From: Flagellimonas aquimarina
Lineage (GTDB): Bacteria; Bacteroidota; Bacteroidia; Flavobacteriales; Flavobacteriaceae
DNA: 64,000 nucleotides
Direction of reading: 5' to 3'
Assembly (NCBI RefSeq): GCF_003149745.1
Contig: NZ_QGEG01000001.1
Coordinates: 620,001-684,000 of the forward strand
Shown here: in pieces, positions 16,801 to 26,453 of the stretch
Layout: the number at the start of each line of letters is the position of its first letter
Numbering within the stretch: position 1 is the first letter of the stretch
Program-made: the position numbers and the translations under genes
The notes under the pieces: model-generated
What the model was told of the DNA's origin: nothing
The model's input: the letters and a program-made list of their open reading frames with translations, nothing else
Databases searched by the model: none

Positions 16801-17903
16801 ATCGCCTCGAATAATTTACCAGGTAAAGGCCTAACCACTCCTTTCATTTCCATATTAAAAAGTGTTGAAGAGGTTTTAAAAATGGGTAGGTTACACTCTA
16901 AAGCAACGGTATCCAGTAATTGTTTCCCGTTCAATTGTAAATAAGAATAGATAGACTGTTCTGTTTCATCCAATTCTACAAACAACTGTTTTTGAACGGT
17001 TGTTTTCTTCTCCTTTTCTTCCAGTTCCCATCCCAATAGATACACTAATTCTGCGGCCGACGTCAACAAATGGGCTTTTTGTCTTTTGATCAAATCATTA
17101 CACCCTTTACTGAACTTATCCGTGGCCCTTCCCGGAACGGCAAATACCTCTCGATTGTATCCATTTGCAATATCGGCCGTAACCAGACTGCCCCCTTTTT
17201 CTGCGGATTCAATTACAATAGTGGCCTCGCTAATACCTGCAATAATTCTGTTTCGTTTTAAAAAATTCTCCCTATCCGGATTACTAGTGCTCCAAAATTC
17301 AGTTAAGAAGCCTCCGTTCTTTTCTATTGGAGCTGCATGCTTTTTATGTGCTTTTGGATAAATTTGATTTAATCCATGGGCCAGACAACCAATGGTCTGC
17401 AATCCTTTTGCCAAAGCAGCTTTTTGAATTGTTATATCCACACCATAGGCAAAGCCGCTCACAATAATAGGGTTTAGAGGTGCAATCTCCTCTATAAAAG
17501 TTTCACAAAATGCAGTACCATAACTGGTAATGTTCCTAGTGCCCACCACACTGATAATTTTTCTGTTTTCCAAATCAATGTTACCGCTTTTAAAAAGTAA
17601 TATGGGGCCATCTATACAATGTTTAAGGTATTTGGGATAGTCTTCATCCATAAAGAAAGAAAAGTCCAATTTCTCCTTTAAAAGAAAATCATATTCTGCT
17701 TCCGCTTCTTCTTTATGAATGGTGTCATAAAGTCCCCTTAACGTTCTTTGCCCAATGTTCTCTATTTTTAACAGATTTTGCAATTTATCCTCAAAAATTG
17801 CTTTTGGGCCGCCACAATGGGAAATCAGTTTTTTTGCAGTTACATCGCCAATATTCGGCACTTTCTGTAGCCTGAGTACAGCAAGGATTTCATCTTCAGT
17901 CAT
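16797..17903 (-). CDS. dprA: DNA-processing protein DprA
   Basis: DprA binds single-stranded DNA and loads RecA during natural transformation. It is also retained in species not known to be competent. The 368 residues show an N-terminal helix-hairpin-helix region (VPNIGDVTAKKL) and the Rossmann-like core, with ISVVGTRNITSYG, SGFAYGVDITIQKAAL, GCLAHGLNQIYP, and RNRIIAGIS through ESAEKGGSLVTA. A C-terminal winged-helix domain of the Z-alpha/DML1 type follows. It is convergent with trpS with interlocked stops. It is intact. Confidence 0.95.
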   Translation of the reverse strand: MTEDEILAVLRLQKVPNIGDVTAKKLISHCGGPKAIFEDKLQNLLKIENIGQRTLRGLYDTIHKEEAEAEYDFLLKEKLDFSFFMDEDYPKYLKHCIDGPILLFKSGNIDLENRKIISVVGTRNITSYGTAFCETFIEEIAPLNPIIVSGFAYGVDITIQKAALAKGLQTIGCLAHGLNQIYPKAHKKHAAPIEKNGGFLTEFWSTSNPDRENFLKRNRIIAGISEATIVIESAEKGGSLVTADIANGYNREVFAVPGRATDKFSKGCNDLIKRQKAHLLTSAAELVYLLGWELEEKEKKTTVQKQLFVELDETEQSIYSYLQLNGKQLLDTVALECNLPIFKTSSTLFNMEMKGVVRPLPGKLFEAI

Positions 17904-18007
17904 TTACATAAGTGGTTAAGTTGTTCACAAAATACAGAATTTCAAATGTTAATAAAAAGTGATAGGCGCTATTTTGTTCTCGTTGTTTTTTTACAATATT
18001 TGTGACA

Positions 18008-18952
18008 ATGCAGATTGAGTCTTACATAGAAGAATTATTGTACAATTATAATTGTGTTGTTGTCCCAGGATTTGGAGCCTTTTTGGCACATGGAAAATCT
18101 GCGGAGCTTGATAACCAGACAAATACTTTAATTCCACCTTCCAAGACGGTTTCCTTCAACGCGCAATTGTCCAAAAATGATGGCCTTCTAGTATCGCATA
18201 TTGCCAAAGAAAAACATCTTGGTTATGAAGAACTGTTGCAAGAAGTTGAAAATGTAGCTGAAACTTGGAACAAAAAACTTCAGCGAGGAGAGAACATTGA
18301 GGTTTTTGGTGTTGGAAAACTTTGGTTAAACCAGGAACAAAGAATTCAGTTTCAGCCCGAAAATAAAATCAATTACCTAACCTCTTCTTTTGGTCTTTCC
18401 ACTTTTGCCGCAACACCTATTCAGAGAGAAGTATTAAAAGAGGAGATTGAAGAGTTGGAAGAAAAGATTCCATTTATAATCACTCCAGAAAAAAGAGAGC
18501 AATCCTCTTTTAGACCTTGGTTAAAATATGCTGCTGTTATATTATTGGCCGTCTCCTTGGGCTCTACTTCCTACAGTGCTTATGAAGATGTTCAACAAAA
18601 ACAGATTGCTGTACAACAAGATGCACAAAAACAAGTTTCTCGACATATTCAAGAAGCCACTTTCTTTAAGAGTGCACCATTGGAATTTCCTGCAATCAAT
18701 ATAAAGGTCAACAAAAAGCAACTTGGAAAACATCATGTAATTGCCGGCGCTTTCAGAATTGAAAAAAATGCAGAAAAAAAAGTGAAGATGCTTGAAGAGA
18801 AGGGCTTTAAAGCATTTTATCTAGGTGTAAACAGATTTGGCTTGCACCAAGTGGCTTATGATAGTTTTGAAAATCCAAAAGAAGCACTTTCTTTTTTAAG
18901 AAAGGTTAAAAGAACCGAGTCTGCTGATGCTTGGCTGCTCTCAGAGAAATAA
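18008..18952 (+). CDS. HU-like (CCDC81-type) and SPOR domain membrane protein
   Basis: Protein of 314 residues typical of Bacteroidota. The N-terminal half holds two HU/IHF-like repeats of the CCDC81 type (ESYIEELLYNYNCVVVPGFG, then GENIEVFGVGKLWLNQEQ). A single membrane segment lies at about residues 173-190. The periplasmic C-terminus (about 235-314) is a SPOR domain (HHVIAGAFRIEKNAEKKV) that would bind denuded glycan at division sites. ATG at 18008 is preferred; GTG at 18002 is two codons earlier. A near-consensus AATATTTG directly precedes the start, so the mRNA may be nearly leaderless. Its role may be linking DNA or cytoplasmic partners to septal peptidoglycan, by inference. Confidence 0.87.
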   Translation: MQIESYIEELLYNYNCVVVPGFGAFLAHGKSAELDNQTNTLIPPSKTVSFNAQLSKNDGLLVSHIAKEKHLGYEELLQEVENVAETWNKKLQRGENIEVFGVGKLWLNQEQRIQFQPENKINYLTSSFGLSTFAATPIQREVLKEEIEELEEKIPFIITPEKREQSSFRPWLKYAAVILLAVSLGSTSYSAYEDVQQKQIAVQQDAQKQVSRHIQEATFFKSAPLEFPAINIKVNKKQLGKHHVIAGAFRIEKNAEKKVKMLEEKGFKAFYLGVNRFGLHQVAYDSFENPKEALSFLRKVKRTESADAWLLSEK

Positions 18953-18987
18953 TCTCTCTTTAGGTAAAACCTTCTTCTACACTTCAA

Positions 18988-18995
18988 TATCTTTG
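18988..18995 (+). promoter_or_regulatory. -7 element of the thioesterase promoter
   Basis: TATCTTTG matches TAnnTTTG perfectly. It ends 17 bases before the thioesterase ATG at 19013. Confidence 0.5.
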
Positions 18996-19012
18996 CGCAA
19001 AATTAAAATGCT

Positions 19013-19525
19013 ATGCGCACAAAAACTCCAAGAGAATCACGCACCGTAATGACCGATATGGTTTTGCCAAGTGAAACCAACCCTTTGAACAACCTTTTCG
19101 GAGGGGAACTCTTAGCACGCATGGATCGGGCCGCTAGCATTGCTGCAAGAAGACACAGTAGAAGAATTACCGTGACCGCATCTGTAAACCATGTTGCATT
19201 TAACCGTTCTGTACCATTAGGAAGCGTGGTCACCGTTGAAGCAGCCGTTTCAAGAGCATTTAAGACTTCTATGGAAATATTTATTGATGTTTGGATGGAA
19301 GATCGTTTTACAGGGGAACGTGCTAAAGCCAATGAGGCAATTTACACCTTTGTTGCTGTAGATGATACTGGAATACCTACTGAAGTTCCACCAATCCAAC
19401 CTGAAACTGATTTGGAAAAGGAGCGTTTTGATGCTGCCCTTAGAAGAAAACAATTAAGTTTAGTTTTGGCAGGAAAAATGAAACCTTCAGATGCTACGGA
19501 ATTAAAAGCCTTGTTTACTTCTTAA
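19013..19525 (+). CDS. Acyl-CoA thioesterase, hotdog fold (YciA/BACH type)
   Basis: Cytoplasmic thioesterase (170 residues) that hydrolyses acyl-CoA to free acid and CoA. The hotdog core shows LPSETNPLNNLFGGELLARMD, with the conserved Asn and Asp region. VTASVNHVAFNRSVPLGSVV follows, then ANEAIYTFVAVD, a typical end of the beta-sheet. A C-terminal helical tail of about 45 residues is normal. Preferred chain length cannot be deduced. It is monocistronic with its own -7 element and convergent with the aldo/keto reductase, with 3 bases between the stops. Confidence 0.93.
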   Translation: MRTKTPRESRTVMTDMVLPSETNPLNNLFGGELLARMDRAASIAARRHSRRITVTASVNHVAFNRSVPLGSVVTVEAAVSRAFKTSMEIFIDVWMEDRFTGERAKANEAIYTFVAVDDTGIPTEVPPIQPETDLEKERFDAALRRKQLSLVLAGKMKPSDATELKALFTS

Positions 19526-19528
19526 GGT

Positions 19529-20365
19529 TTAAAAGTCGAAATTATCTGGGTCTGGCCCAAACCTTTGGTTTCTGTCCAGCCCATCTAGTAATTGAACATC
19601 CTCATGCGTAAGTTCAAAATCAAAAATATCGGCATTTGAGATAATGCGTTGTTTCTTTGAAGACTTTGGAATAGTTACAACACCTTTTTGAAGATCCCAG
19701 CGTAAAACAATCTGGGCAGCGGTTTTTCCATATTTTTTTCCCAGTTCTTTTAAAAGCTGAATATCAAAAATGTTCCCTTGCATCATAGGGGACCATGCTT
19801 CATATTGAATTCCCTTGTTATGACAAAAATCTATCAAGTCCTGTTGTACCAGATACGGGTGAAATTCCATTTGGTTGACCATAGGGGTTATTTCTGTTTC
19901 GGTCAACAAATCTTCTAAGTGGTGTTGCATAAAATTACTTACTCCTATGGCACGCACCTTTTTTTCCTTGTACAATCGTTCCATGGCCTTCCATGTGTCT
20001 TTGGATTTATTTCCTTTAGGCCAATGAATCAAATAAAGGTCCAGATAGTCCATTCCCAATCGTTCCAAGCTGTCATCAAAAGCTTTCAAAGTGGAATCAT
20101 ATCCCTGATCATCATTCCAAACCTTACTTACAACAAAAATATCCTTACGATCAACATTACTTTGCTCAACACCTTGGCCTACGCCATTTTCGTTCTTATA
20201 AATTGAAGCTGTATCAATATGTCTATACCCATGGTTCAATGCATCCTTAACAGCATTTACCACCTCATTACCATCTTTTGATAAGTATACACCTAAACCA
20301 AAATAGGGCATTTTAACCCCATTGTTCAATTCAAAAGTTCCTTGTAAATCTGTAATTGTTCTCAT
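19529..20365 (-). CDS. Aldo/keto reductase
   Basis: NADPH-dependent aldo/keto reductase (278 residues, TIM barrel), probably AKR5-like. It reduces aldehydes or ketones. The catalytic tetrad is complete: Asp51 and Tyr56 in DTASIYKNEN, Lys81 in VVSKVWND and His114 in YLIHWPKG. The cofactor region IPKSSKKQRIISN is present. It is the last gene of a seven-gene minus-strand envelope operon, 3 bases after the EnvC-like gene. Its substrate is unknown, and its presence in an envelope operon may be incidental. Confidence 0.93.
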   Translation of the reverse strand: MRTITDLQGTFELNNGVKMPYFGLGVYLSKDGNEVVNAVKDALNHGYRHIDTASIYKNENGVGQGVEQSNVDRKDIFVVSKVWNDDQGYDSTLKAFDDSLERLGMDYLDLYLIHWPKGNKSKDTWKAMERLYKEKKVRAIGVSNFMQHHLEDLLTETEITPMVNQMEFHPYLVQQDLIDFCHNKGIQYEAWSPMMQGNIFDIQLLKELGKKYGKTAAQIVLRWDLQKGVVTIPKSSKKQRIISNADIFDFELTHEDVQLLDGLDRNQRFGPDPDNFDF

Positions 20366-20368
20366 GTT

Positions 20369-21592
20369 TTATAATTGATATATCCAGTCTTCAGGGTTTA
20401 AGCGATTGGAGTCTTGATAAAGATAAAACTTCAACTTGGTTGTGCCATCAAACCGATTGGTATAAATATCACCAAGCACTTCCTTTACAACAACTTTATC
20501 TCCTTTTTTAACATAAACATTTGATAAATTGTAATATGTGCTAATGTAATTTCCATGCTTTATCTGCACACCCCTGCTCCCACCAGGCACCGTTAAAATG
20601 GCAATGACCTCGCCTTCAAAAATTGCCCTTGCCTTACTTCCCTGATCTGTGGCTATGGTTACACCATTGTTTCTGTGTTTTATTCCCGGGTATAGTTTGT
20701 CACTGTAAACCCCGTAACCCTGACTTTTTATTCCCTTTTCAACCGGCCAAATAAGTTTTCCTTTGTTTGCAGAAAAATTATTGGCGACCAATTTAGCCTC
20801 CGGTGTGAGCACAAATTTGGTTCTGCTGGATTTACCAGCCTTTTTATTGGTGCTTGCAATGGCACTTTTTATAAGTCGCTCTATTTCCCTATCAATTTTG
20901 CGGGCCTCCTTCCTTTTTTGTGCAATAGCAGCTGTGTATTTTGTTTCATTCTGCCTAATGCTGCGCAACAGATTTTTTTGGGATTCTATTTCATTGAACA
21001 GATCATTCTTAACCTTTTTGTTTTCCGCCAATAAACGCTCTTTGGTTTTTCTTTGCAATACCAAGTCTTGATTTAGTGTGGCGAGCTCATTTGTTTTGGT
21101 AATGATATCCTCTCCCTGCTTTTTTCTATGCTTTGCATATTGCTCCATATATTGAAGTCTCTTAAATGCCTGATAAAAGTTCTCTGATGATAAAAGAAAC
21201 ATTAGCCGATTACTTTGGGCTTTGTTCTGATATGATTTTTGAATAAGATTGGCATAATCATTTCTGAGAATTTTTAGGTCTTCTCTTAGTTTACTAATAC
21301 TTCTAATGTTTACATTGATTTGTCTATTGAGCAAATTAGACTGCTGATTGGTTACCCTGATAAGTTCCTGCCTTACATTAATTCTCTTGTCCAAAGCCTC
21401 CATTTGATCCAAAACCGTACCCTTTTCCTTCTTTTCTGCAAAAAGCAATCTGTTGATTTCCTTTATTTCTTGCTGCAATCTCTCCCGTTTGGACTCCAAG
21501 GCCTTTTGCTCACTCGTTTGTGCAGTGGCCGAAATAGAAACAAAGAGTGTAAAGGCCATACAACAAACGTAATATGAAATCTTATCTATCAT
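20369..21592 (-). CDS. envC: EnvC-like murein hydrolase activator with degenerate LytM domain
   Basis: Periplasmic protein of 407 residues. A signal peptide ends after SISATA. A long coiled coil covers about residues 30-250 (many heptads of Glu, Lys, Leu). The C-terminal M23/LytM domain covers about 290-405. In active M23 enzymes a HxxxD and a HxH motif bind zinc. Here the equivalent regions read HRNNGVTIA and KLKFYLYQD, so zinc ligands are missing, as in EnvC-type activators that switch on amidases during division. It starts 1 base after the DUF4292 gene ends and is in the same operon. Confidence 0.9.
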   Translation of the reverse strand: MIDKISYYVCCMAFTLFVSISATAQTSEQKALESKRERLQQEIKEINRLLFAEKKEKGTVLDQMEALDKRINVRQELIRVTNQQSNLLNRQINVNIRSISKLREDLKILRNDYANLIQKSYQNKAQSNRLMFLLSSENFYQAFKRLQYMEQYAKHRKKQGEDIITKTNELATLNQDLVLQRKTKERLLAENKKVKNDLFNEIESQKNLLRSIRQNETKYTAAIAQKRKEARKIDREIERLIKSAIASTNKKAGKSSRTKFVLTPEAKLVANNFSANKGKLIWPVEKGIKSQGYGVYSDKLYPGIKHRNNGVTIATDQGSKARAIFEGEVIAILTVPGGSRGVQIKHGNYISTYYNLSNVYVKKGDKVVVKEVLGDIYTNRFDGTTKLKFYLYQDSNRLNPEDWIYQL

Positions 21593-21593
21593 A

Positions 21594-22379
21594 TTACTTT
21601 AATATAATTTTGTCAAATCCTCTGGGAACTTTGTATGGAAAATTCAAAGCCCTGTTCAGTTCCAAGTTCTTAAAACTTAAGTCAATGATGGTTTTGTCCT
21701 TTTCTTCGGCGGCCACAATTTGAATTTCGTTAGGAAATATTTTACCTGAAATATCCTGATAGGTATATTTAGCTTGCAGTTGTCGATCTTCCTCTGGTTG
21801 CGATATTTCTTGGGAAGAGATCTTAAAATTTCGCGGCTCTAGCTGAAACAATATTTTAAAAAGTTCTCTTGCCTTTTTTGGTTTCAATTGATAATCCCCT
21901 TGATTGATCGTAGAGGTGTATTTCTCCTTTCTCAAATCAAAGACGGCATTGCCCAGCAACAAGTTCTGTACCTTATCAAAATCAAGTTCTGTGCCCAACA
22001 AATCACTTAAATAACTAAAATCCCCATCAAAATACTCCCCTTGGAGTTTGTTATAAAAGGAAACTCTTTCTGGAGTTATACGGGCCTTTACCACCCCAAG
22101 TGGAGCACTAATCCAAATCACCTTGTTCTTTTCCATTCTCAGGCTCACACTTACACCTTGATTTTTTTCTCCATCTGAGTAATCAATTTTCACTCTTCCG
22201 CTCAAGGTTTTGAAATCTACTTGATTAGTGTAATGATTTTCGATAATGCGCTTTGTAGAAATTCCTGAATCAACCTCGCCACCAACAACAGCTTTGGTGC
22301 TTTTACACGAGCCTAAAACTATGATGCATAAAAACAAAAGAGTAACCTGTTTCTCTATTTGAAATTGATATGATTGCAT
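21594..22379 (-). CDS. DUF4292 lipoprotein
   Basis: Lipoprotein of 261 residues with a signal sequence and lipobox (VLGSC). The mature part, beta-rich with an early FKTLSGRVKIDYSDG, matches the DUF4292 family, which looks like LolA/LolB-type half-barrels that carry lipids or lipoproteins. The family is found next to EnvC-like genes in Bacteroidota, as here. Function is not established. A role in moving lipoprotein or lipid across the periplasm is inference. The start overlaps the stop of the TPR gene by one base (TAATG). Confidence 0.85.
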   Translation of the reverse strand: MQSYQFQIEKQVTLLFLCIIVLGSCKSTKAVVGGEVDSGISTKRIIENHYTNQVDFKTLSGRVKIDYSDGEKNQGVSVSLRMEKNKVIWISAPLGVVKARITPERVSFYNKLQGEYFDGDFSYLSDLLGTELDFDKVQNLLLGNAVFDLRKEKYTSTINQGDYQLKPKKARELFKILFQLEPRNFKISSQEISQPEEDRQLQAKYTYQDISGKIFPNEIQIVAAEEKDKTIIDLSFKNLELNRALNFPYKVPRGFDKIILK

Positions 22380-23293
22380 TACAAGCCTGTTTTTACTTTG
22401 TTCAAATATTCATTTGCCTTAGAAGTATTGCCAATAGCAGTATAGGCCTTTGATAATTCTGTATAAATCTTGTTGGCCAAAGAAACATCATCCAACAGAT
22501 AATCCAGAGCGCTCTCCAAAACTTCAACCGCTTTGGCAGATTTAGAAGTCCTATTAAGTGCAGTTCCATATGCGAAGTGAAAATATGGTTGAAGCGGATA
22601 TGAGTCCAGTGCTTCCTTGGAAACCATTTCCATATTCTCAAAATCACCTTTCTCTAACAACCCTTCTATCCGTGTTTGGTATTGTGCTATTGGATTATTC
22701 TCTTTTTCCACCGTCTTTTCTGGCTCAACCTTAGTGGTCAGTTTTTGGCTTATGCGCTGTATGGAATCATTGATTTTCAATGTTAGCTCAGCAGTAAACT
22801 TTGTGTTGCCAAGTCCTTCTAGAACTTTTAATGCATCATTGTATTTTCTCTTCTTAAAATAAAAAACAGCAAGGTTTTCCTGCAGCTTGTTATTGGTGAA
22901 AGGAATTCGTTCTTGAATTGTATAAACGGAGTTTCCTTGTTTTTCCAAAATGCGCAATAGGGTCTCCAAATACCAAAAATCCATTGGTTTTGCCTTCAAG
23001 GCATCAACAGCAAATTCCTGGGCCTGAATGTACTGCTTGTCTAAAAAGTAAGCTTTTGCCAACTCATAATCTATGACACTGTTGGAAGAATCCAATTGTT
23101 TGCATTCCAAAAACAAATCAATGGCCCTGTCATAGTTTTGAATCCCTTTTTGCTTTAATGCTTCAAAAAAACTTTCTTGAAACTCATCCGTATATTCCTC
23201 TAAAAAAACCTCAGCACTTTGCTCCTCTTCTTGGGCATATGTCCAGAAAGAAACTAAAGAAACAATTATATATGTGCCGATTAATCTTTTCAA
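22379..23293 (-). CDS. Secreted tetratricopeptide repeat protein
   Basis: Periplasmic protein of 304 residues with an N-terminal signal sequence ending near TYAQ. TPR-like helical pairs are visible (KQKGIQNYDRAIDLFLECKQ, DYELAKAYFLDKQYIQAQEF) and again near the C-terminus (TELSKAYTAIGNTSKANEY). TPR proteins act as scaffolds; the partner is not known. Position directly upstream of the DUF4292 lipoprotein and EnvC-like gene suggests a shared envelope or division role. An intermediate linker carries a KVEPEKTVEKE stretch. Confidence 0.85.
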   Translation of the reverse strand: MKRLIGTYIIVSLVSFWTYAQEEEQSAEVFLEEYTDEFQESFFEALKQKGIQNYDRAIDLFLECKQLDSSNSVIDYELAKAYFLDKQYIQAQEFAVDALKAKPMDFWYLETLLRILEKQGNSVYTIQERIPFTNNKLQENLAVFYFKKRKYNDALKVLEGLGNTKFTAELTLKINDSIQRISQKLTTKVEPEKTVEKENNPIAQYQTRIEGLLEKGDFENMEMVSKEALDSYPLQPYFHFAYGTALNRTSKSAKAVEVLESALDYLLDDVSLANKIYTELSKAYTAIGNTSKANEYLNKVKTGL

Positions 23294-23335
23294 TTCATTT
23301 TAGGTTTTATGTTCTAACCAAGTTGAATTTAACAA

Positions 23336-24352
23336 CTACTCCATAACGGAATAATCTCCAATACTAATGGTCTCAAAATTACCATCAAAAACTACATGGT
23401 TACCAATCATGGCGTTATCCAAATTAGCGTTTTTGATAATGCTCTTGCTCTGAATTAAGCTATTTTTAACGGTTGAGTTTTCAATTACTGTATCCGCACC
23501 TACTGATACGTATGGGCCCACCGTTGTGTTCTTAAGCACTACATTTTCCCCTATAAAACATGGTTCAATGATATTTGCATTTTCGTTTTCAACAGAATCT
23601 GCAATCAATCCCTCACCATCTTTTTCTAAAAAGCCTAGCATTCGTTGATTTGTTTCCACAGTCACATTTTTGTTTCCGCAGTCCATCCACTCATCTACCT
23701 TTCCTGGGACAAATTTCATGCCCTTCTCCATCATTCGCTTTATTCCATCATTTATTTGATACTCTCCGCCATTGATAATATCGTTGTCCAAAACGTACTG
23801 CAATTCATTTTTAAGAACACTTACGTCCTTAAAATAGTAAATACCAATTACGGCCAAATCCGAAACAAACTCTTGTGGTTTCTCAACCAACTCTACTATC
23901 TCATTCTGTTCACTCAATTTTACAACGCCAAAGGCCTCTGGTTTATCCACTTGTTTTACCCAAATAACACTATCCGCAGATTTATCCAAATCAAAATCAG
24001 CCCGTATCAGTGTATCGGCATAAGCAATCACCGCAGGCCCACTTAAAGAATCCTTGGCACTCATGATCGCGTGACCTGTTCCCAAAGGTTCATCTTGTCT
24101 ATAAATTGATCCTTTGGCGCCAAGGTCTTTTGCCAATTGCATAAGGCTGTCTACAACATCGTCTCCAAAAAAAGCTGGGTCTCCCAATATAAAGGCAACT
24201 TCTTCTATTTGTTCTCCCAATACCTTAGCAATATCACTCACCAAACGATGAACAATTGGTTTGCCAGCAACCGGAATTAATGGTTTTGGAACTGTTAGTG
24301 TATGCGGTCTTAATCGGGAACCTCTTCCCGCCATGGGTACAATAATTTTCAT
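23336..24352 (-). CDS. Sugar-phosphate nucleotidyltransferase with left-handed beta-helix tail
   Basis: Nucleotidyltransferase of 338 residues. It would form NDP-sugars from NTP and sugar 1-phosphate for polysaccharide or glycoprotein synthesis. The N-terminal GRGSRLRPHTLTVPKPLIP is the complete signature of the family, and VIWVKQVDKPEAFGVVKL follows. The C-terminal 80 residues carry hexapeptide-type repeats (GENVVLKNTTVGPYVSVGAD), as in GlmU-like or mannose-1-phosphate enzymes. Which sugar is used cannot be told. It lies 34 bases after dut in the operon with the flippase, which fits glycan assembly. Confidence 0.9.
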   Translation of the reverse strand: MKIIVPMAGRGSRLRPHTLTVPKPLIPVAGKPIVHRLVSDIAKVLGEQIEEVAFILGDPAFFGDDVVDSLMQLAKDLGAKGSIYRQDEPLGTGHAIMSAKDSLSGPAVIAYADTLIRADFDLDKSADSVIWVKQVDKPEAFGVVKLSEQNEIVELVEKPQEFVSDLAVIGIYYFKDVSVLKNELQYVLDNDIINGGEYQINDGIKRMMEKGMKFVPGKVDEWMDCGNKNVTVETNQRMLGFLEKDGEGLIADSVENENANIIEPCFIGENVVLKNTTVGPYVSVGADTVIENSTVKNSLIQSKSIIKNANLDNAMIGNHVVFDGNFETISIGDYSVME

Positions 24353-24386
24353 GTGTTCTTTAATATAACGTAGTTAGTGTTTAGAT

Positions 24387-24821
24387 TTATTGTGTTCCGG
24401 TACTACCAAAACCTCCGGCGCCCCTATCTGTCTCAGAAAGTGAGTCTACTTTAACCCATTCTGCCCGTTCATGCTTTACAATCACCATTTGGGCAATACG
24501 CTCTCCATTTTCAATGATAAAATCATCTGCAGAAAGATTTACTAAAATAACGCCCACTTCGCCTCTGTAATCCGCATCGACGGTTCCGGGAGCATTTAGC
24601 ACGGTAATCCCTTTTTTTGCCGCAAGGCCGCTTCGAGGTCTTACCTGCGCCTCATAACCGACAGGCAATTCAATAAAAATTCCTGTGGGCACAATGGCTC
24701 TTTCCAATGATTTTAACGTAATAGGTTCGGTAATATTTGCCCTTAGATCCATACCTGCAGAAGCAAGCGTTTCATAATGGGGCAATTGATGTGTTGATGT
24801 ATTTATGATTTTAATTTTCAC
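24387..24821 (-). CDS. dut: dUTP diphosphatase
   Basis: Trimeric dUTPase (144 residues) that hydrolyses dUTP to dUMP, keeping uracil out of DNA. All five motifs are visible: ASAGMDLRA, then [12 protein letters not shown], then [15 protein letters not shown], then ERIAQMVIV, and the C-terminal GAGGFGSTG arm that closes the active site. The start overlaps the end of the flippase gene by 11 bases, showing tight coupling. Confidence 0.97.
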   Translation of the reverse strand: MKIKIINTSTHQLPHYETLASAGMDLRANITEPITLKSLERAIVPTGIFIELPVGYEAQVRPRSGLAAKKGITVLNAPGTVDADYRGEVGVILVNLSADDFIIENGERIAQMVIVKHERAEWVKVDSLSETDRGAGGFGSTGTQ

Positions 24822-26322
24822 GCTGTAAAAATATGGTCTTTAACTTGTCTCCTTCCATTTTGTAAACTAGCATCAAAAATAGCAAAAGTAAGAACCCTCC
24901 TGCTATTAAATTTCGGTTAAAAACATAAAAAGACAGTGTGGAAAATAGTATTGAAATAGATAAGTAAAATAGTATTTTTCGCATGTTGTAGGGAACTGGG
25001 TAATACTTCCTTCCAAAATAATAGGACAAAAGCATCATACTTGCATATGCCGCTAAAGTTGCCAATGCAGATGCCATATATCCTATTTTTGGGATAAAGG
25101 CAATGTTAATCATCAAGGTAATCAAAGCTCCTATGGAAGAAATATAAGCGCCAAACTTTGTTTGATCCGTAATCTTATACCAAACGGATAGGTTATGATA
25201 GATGCCCAAACACAGGCTTCCCAACAATATAATGGGCACTACGTCCAATGCTTCCCAATAGGTGGCATTTCGAATCAATAATTTTCCCAGAACATCTATA
25301 AAAACCACAACAGCAAGCAGTATGATACTTCCCAATATCACAAAATAATTGGTTATTTGCGCATAGGTCCTCTGTGGTTTTTCGGTTTTGGCATGGCTAA
25401 AGAAAAAAGGCTCTACTCCCATTCTAAAAGCCGTTCCGAACAAGGTCATAAAAAGTGCCAGTTTGTAGCATGCGCCATATTTGCCAACTTCGGTTGCTGC
25501 AATACCTTGCGGCAATAGTTCTGTCAACAAAATCTTATCTACTACCTCATTTATGGTAAATGCAATTCCGGCTACCATAATGGGGCCTGAATATTTAAGC
25601 ATTTGCTTCCATAGGTCGTAATTATACTTGTACGAAACTTTAAAGTAAGTGGGCAGAAGCAATACTAAAGTAATAGCACTAGCAATGATATTAGAAATAA
25701 AAATATACTGAATCTCCCAGCCCTCCCTATATATTGAATTCAAAAAACCTTGATCGGTATCTTGAACGGCCTTTGGTAAAATGAGCAAGAAAAAAACATT
25801 GAACCCAAGGTTTATGGCAACGTTAATCGTTTTTAGAATTGCATACTTCATTGGTTTTTCCTGAGCTCTCAAAAGGGCAAAGGGAATAATCACCAATGCA
25901 TCCAAAACCAAGATATAGGTGGTAAACTTTATGTAGTCCACATTAATATTGGTAAAGCTTGCAAGATTTTCTTTTATTATCAACGCTAACGCTAGAAACA
26001 ATAGTGAGGAGGCCAATAACGAAATTAAAGAAGTAGAGATAACGGATTTTTTATCTTCTCTCTTATGATAAAAACGAAAAAAGGCGGTTTCCATTCCGTA
26101 TGCCAGAAATACATTAAAAATTGCAATCCAGGCATATATGTTTACATACTGCCCATAACCAGAGGCATTTTCAAAAACAGATGTATACAGCGGTAGTAAA
26201 AAGAACGAAATAACACGTGGCAACACAGTGGCCAAGCCATAAATAAAAGTCTGTTTAAAAAGTCTTTTTAGTGGGTTCAATAGGAATCCGTTCTTTAAGA
26301 AAGCTTCTAATAAGGTGGGCAC
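24811..26322 (-). CDS. Polysaccharide flippase (MATE/MurJ-like, Wzx type)
   Basis: Integral inner-membrane protein of up to 503 residues with about 14 hydrophobic segments. It matches oligosaccharide flippases that turn lipid-linked sugars to the periplasmic side. The opening [20 protein letters not shown] is the usual first helix. The start is uncertain. GTG at 26322 gives an extra 14 residues, while TTG at 26280 starts exactly at the family's first helix region and may be the true start. It is first in the operon with dut, the nucleotidyltransferase, TPR, DUF4292 and EnvC-like genes. The carried glycan is unknown. Confidence 0.88.
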   Translation of the reverse strand: MPTLLEAFLKNGFLLNPLKRLFKQTFIYGLATVLPRVISFFLLPLYTSVFENASGYGQYVNIYAWIAIFNVFLAYGMETAFFRFYHKREDKKSVISTSLISLLASSLLFLALALIIKENLASFTNINVDYIKFTTYILVLDALVIIPFALLRAQEKPMKYAILKTINVAINLGFNVFFLLILPKAVQDTDQGFLNSIYREGWEIQYIFISNIIASAITLVLLLPTYFKVSYKYNYDLWKQMLKYSGPIMVAGIAFTINEVVDKILLTELLPQGIAATEVGKYGACYKLALFMTLFGTAFRMGVEPFFFSHAKTEKPQRTYAQITNYFVILGSIILLAVVVFIDVLGKLLIRNATYWEALDVVPIILLGSLCLGIYHNLSVWYKITDQTKFGAYISSIGALITLMINIAFIPKIGYMASALATLAAYASMMLLSYYFGRKYYPVPYNMRKILFYLSISILFSTLSFYVFNRNLIAGGFLLLLFLMLVYKMEGDKLKTIFLQREN

Positions 26323-26402
26323 AAGTTACGCAAAACCGCTTAGTTATTGGCTTACAACCTTAATTTGTGTTTTATCCATTCAAACTAATTTCTGCGCTTC
26401 TG

Positions 26403-26410
26403 TACCTTTG
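26403..26410 (+). promoter_or_regulatory. -7 element of the sulfatase promoter
   Basis: TACCTTTG matches TAnnTTTG perfectly and lies 43 bases before the sulfatase ATG at 26454. There is no clear TTG -33 box. Confidence 0.45.
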
Positions 26411-26453
26411 AAGTAAATAATTTATATCTTTTGAGTGCAAACAATTCCCACCC

